Source of the DNA: Streptomyces collinus
GTDB taxonomy: Bacteria; Actinomycetota; Actinomycetes; Streptomycetales; Streptomycetaceae
Direction: 5' to 3'
Assembly: GCF_031348265.1 (NCBI RefSeq)
Contig: NZ_CP133771.1
Span: forward strand, 6,138,001-6,202,000
DNA: 64,000 nucleotides
Part shown: piece by piece, positions 62,418 through 64,000 of the stretch
Layout: each line of letters begins with the position of its first letter
Numbering within the stretch: position 1 is the first letter of the stretch
Position numbers and translations under genes: made by a program
Notes under the pieces: model-generated
Seen by the model: the letters and a program-made list of their open reading frames with translations, nothing else
Told to the model about the DNA's origin: nothing
Database searches by the model: none

Positions 62418-64000
62418 ATGCTCGGGGCCGTGGAGACCCGGTCCGTCAGCCCCGTGTTCGTCGGCCGTGCCGAGGAACTGGGCACGCTGCACGACGCGCT
62501 CGTCCGCGCCCGCGAAGGCGAGCCGCAGGCGCTGCTCATCGGCGGGGAGGCCGGAGTCGGCAAGACCCGCCTGGTCGAGGAGTTCGCCGCGGCCGCCCGC
62601 GGCCACGAGGCGGTGGTCGCCCTGGGCGGCTGCGTGGAGATCGGCGCCGACGGTCTGCCCTTCGCTCCCTTCTCCACCGCGCTGCGCGCCCTGCGCCGCG
62701 AACTCCCCGGCGAGCTGGCCGCCGCGGCCGCCGGCCAGGAGGAGGAACTGGCCCGGCTGCTGCCCGAGCTGGGCGAGCCGAGGGCCGGCCGGCACGACGA
62801 GGACGGCATGGCCCGCCTCTTCGAGCTCACCGCACGCCTGCTGGAGCGCGTCGCCGCCGAGCACACCGTCGTCCTCGTCCTGGAGGACCTGCACTGGGCC
62901 GACGCCTCCACCCGCCATCTGCTCTCCTACCTCTTCCGCACCCTGCGCACCGGCCGCCTCGTCGTCCTCGCGACCTACCGCTCCGACGACATCCACCGCC
63001 GCCACCCGCTCCGGCCCCTCCTCGCCGAACTCGACCGGCTCCGCACCATCCGCCGCGTCGAACTCGCCCGCTTCAACCGCGAGGAGGTGGGACGCCAGAT
63101 CGCCGGGATCCTCGCCCGGGAGCCCGCGCCGGACCGGGTCGACGCGATCTTCGAACGCTCCGACGGCAACGCCTTCTTCGTCGAGGAACTCGCCGTCGCC
63201 GCCCACGAGGGCTGCCGGACCGGCCTGACCGACTCCCTGCGCGACCTGCTGCTCGTCCGCGTCGAAGGGCTGCCCGAGGCGGCCCAGCAGGTCGCCCGGA
63301 TCGTCGCCGAGGGCGGCTCCACCGTCGAGTACCGGCTGCTGTCCGCCGTCGCCCGGCTCGCCGAGGACGACCTCATCGAGGCACTGCGGGCCGCCGTGAA
63401 CGCCGGCATCCTCGCCCCCGCACCCGCCGACGACGGCTACCGCTTCCGCCACTCCCTGGTCCGCGAGGCCGTCAGCGACGACCTGCTCCCCGGCGAACGC
63501 TCCCGCCTCAACCGCCGCTACGCCGAGGCACTGGAGACCGACCCGTCCCTCGTCCCCGCCGACCAGCGGGCGACGCGCCTGGCCAGCTACTGGTACCACG
63601 CCCACGACGCGGCCAAGGCCCTGCCGGCCGTCCTCAAAGCCTCCGTCCAGGCCCGCCGCCGCCACGCCTACGCCGAGCAACTCAGGCTCCTGGAAAGGGC
63701 GATGGAACTGTGGGACGCCGCCCCCGAGGCCGTACGCAAGACCCTGCGCCCCGTGGACTACGCCGAGGTCTACCCTCCCTGCGGCTGCGACCCGGCCACC
63801 ACCGCGCTGCGCTACCTGGACCTGCTGGCCGAGGCGGCCGTCGCCGGACGGCTCTGCGGGGAGCGCGAACGCGCCCTGAAGATCACCAAGCGGGCGCTGC
63901 GCCTGCTCGACGAGGAGAACGACCCTCCGTCACGCTCCGAACCGCGTTCGAGCAGGAGCGACCCCCAGCGTTCCGCCTGGTTCTGGATCCAGCGCGCCCG
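62418..64000 (+). CDS. LuxR/LAL-type regulator, ATPase part (cut by window edge)
   Basis: 527 residues are present; the gene runs off the right edge. The N-terminal AAA/STAND ATPase module is clear: VFVGRAEELGTLHDALVRAREGE, Walker A LLIGGEAGVGKTRLVEEF, Walker B VVLVLEDLHWADASTRHLL, and sensor segment VVLATYRSDD. ERSDGNAFFVEEL and FRHSLVREAV match the following winged-helix part of LAL regulators, then helical repeats begin. A LuxR-type DNA-binding domain would be expected at the missing C-terminus. ATG 62418 or GTG 62430 is the start. LAL proteins activate carbon-use or antibiotic pathways; the target is unknown here. Confidence 0.85.
   Translation, partial: MLGAVETRSVSPVFVGRAEELGTLHDALVRAREGEPQALLIGGEAGVGKTRLVEEFAAAARGHEAVVALGGCVEIGADGLPFAPFSTALRALRRELPGELAAAAAGQEEELARLLPELGEPRAGRHDEDGMARLFELTARLLERVAAEHTVVLVLEDLHWADASTRHLLSYLFRTLRTGRLVVLATYRSDDIHRRHPLRPLLAELDRLRTIRRVELARFNREEVGRQIAGILAREPAPDRVDAIFERSDGNAFFVEELAVAAHEGCRTGLTDSLRDLLLVRVEGLPEAAQQVARIVAEGGSTVEYRLLSAVARLAEDDLIEALRAAVNAGILAPAPADDGYRFRHSLVREAVSDDLLPGERSRLNRRYAEALETDPSLVPADQRATRLASYWYHAHDAAKALPAVLKASVQARRRHAYAEQLRLLERAMELWDAAPEAVRKTLRPVDYAEVYPPCGCDPATTALRYLDLLAEAAVAGRLCGERERALKITKRALRLLDEENDPPSRSEPRSSRSDPQRSAWFWIQRA

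Overview
The window is high-GC actinobacterial chromosome, almost certainly from a Streptomyces close to the S. coelicolor/S. lividans group. The evidence is the extreme GC bias at third codon positions, frequent GTG and TTG starts, GTGA/ATGA stop-start overlaps, many lipoprotein and membrane genes, a gatCAB operon, and a ligA gene followed by a GGDEF-EAL protein matching RmdB. I see no rRNA, tRNA, transposase, integrase or CRISPR array. Most of the window looks like conserved core chromosome, with a few accessory patches.

Layout. 1-11.8 kb: the 5' end of a FAD monooxygenase, glgX, two adjacent L,D-transpeptidase lipoproteins, an enoyl-CoA hydratase, an RsbW-like ATPase, a beta-propeller lipoprotein, a divergent GNAT/MerR pair, an EF-hand protein, an F420/NADP-type oxidoreductase and a GH25 muramidase. 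11.8-18.8 kb: a long non-coding leader, then four exported or membrane proteins, including a 1313-residue protein with transglycosylase-like, golvesin-like and SGNH-hydrolase parts. This is the most accessory-looking block. 18.9-28.1 kb: a methyltransferase, then the leftward gcvT-gcvH-glyA-sdaA operon behind a tandem glycine riboswitch. Facing away are a P-loop protein, 1.1 kb of repeat-rich DNA and two adjacent SseB-family genes. 28.4-34.5 kb: a five-gene oligopeptide ABC transporter. 34.5-41.8 kb: a TRIC-like channel, an esterase, a thioesterase, a low-complexity lipoprotein, a TetR regulator with two visible operator-like sites, small membrane proteins, a cysteine desulfurase, a DUF1304 protein and a Tat-type amidase. 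41.8-49.7 kb: mnmA, a hydrolase, a DUF427 protein, a methyltransferase coupled to a LOG-family protein, an SDR, a short MetE-like protein and ligA. 49.9-57 kb: rmdB, a frameshifted remnant, and gatC-gatA-(small membrane protein)-gatB. 57-64 kb: a methyltransferase, an MMPL exporter coupled to a GNAT gene, small proteins and the start of a LuxR/LAL-type ATPase regulator.

How the genes work together. The serine/glycine block makes glycine from serine (GlyA), cleaves glycine (GcvT, GcvH) and destroys serine (SdaA) under one glycine sensor. Cysteine desulfurase and MnmA supply and use sulfur for tRNA 2-thiouridine. GatCAB makes Gln-tRNA(Gln)/Asn-tRNA(Asn) by transamidation. Two L,D-transpeptidases, the GH25 enzyme and the amidase remodel peptidoglycan. 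RmdB links the region to c-di-GMP control of development. All calls rest on reading the sequence and on remembered family features; no database search was run.
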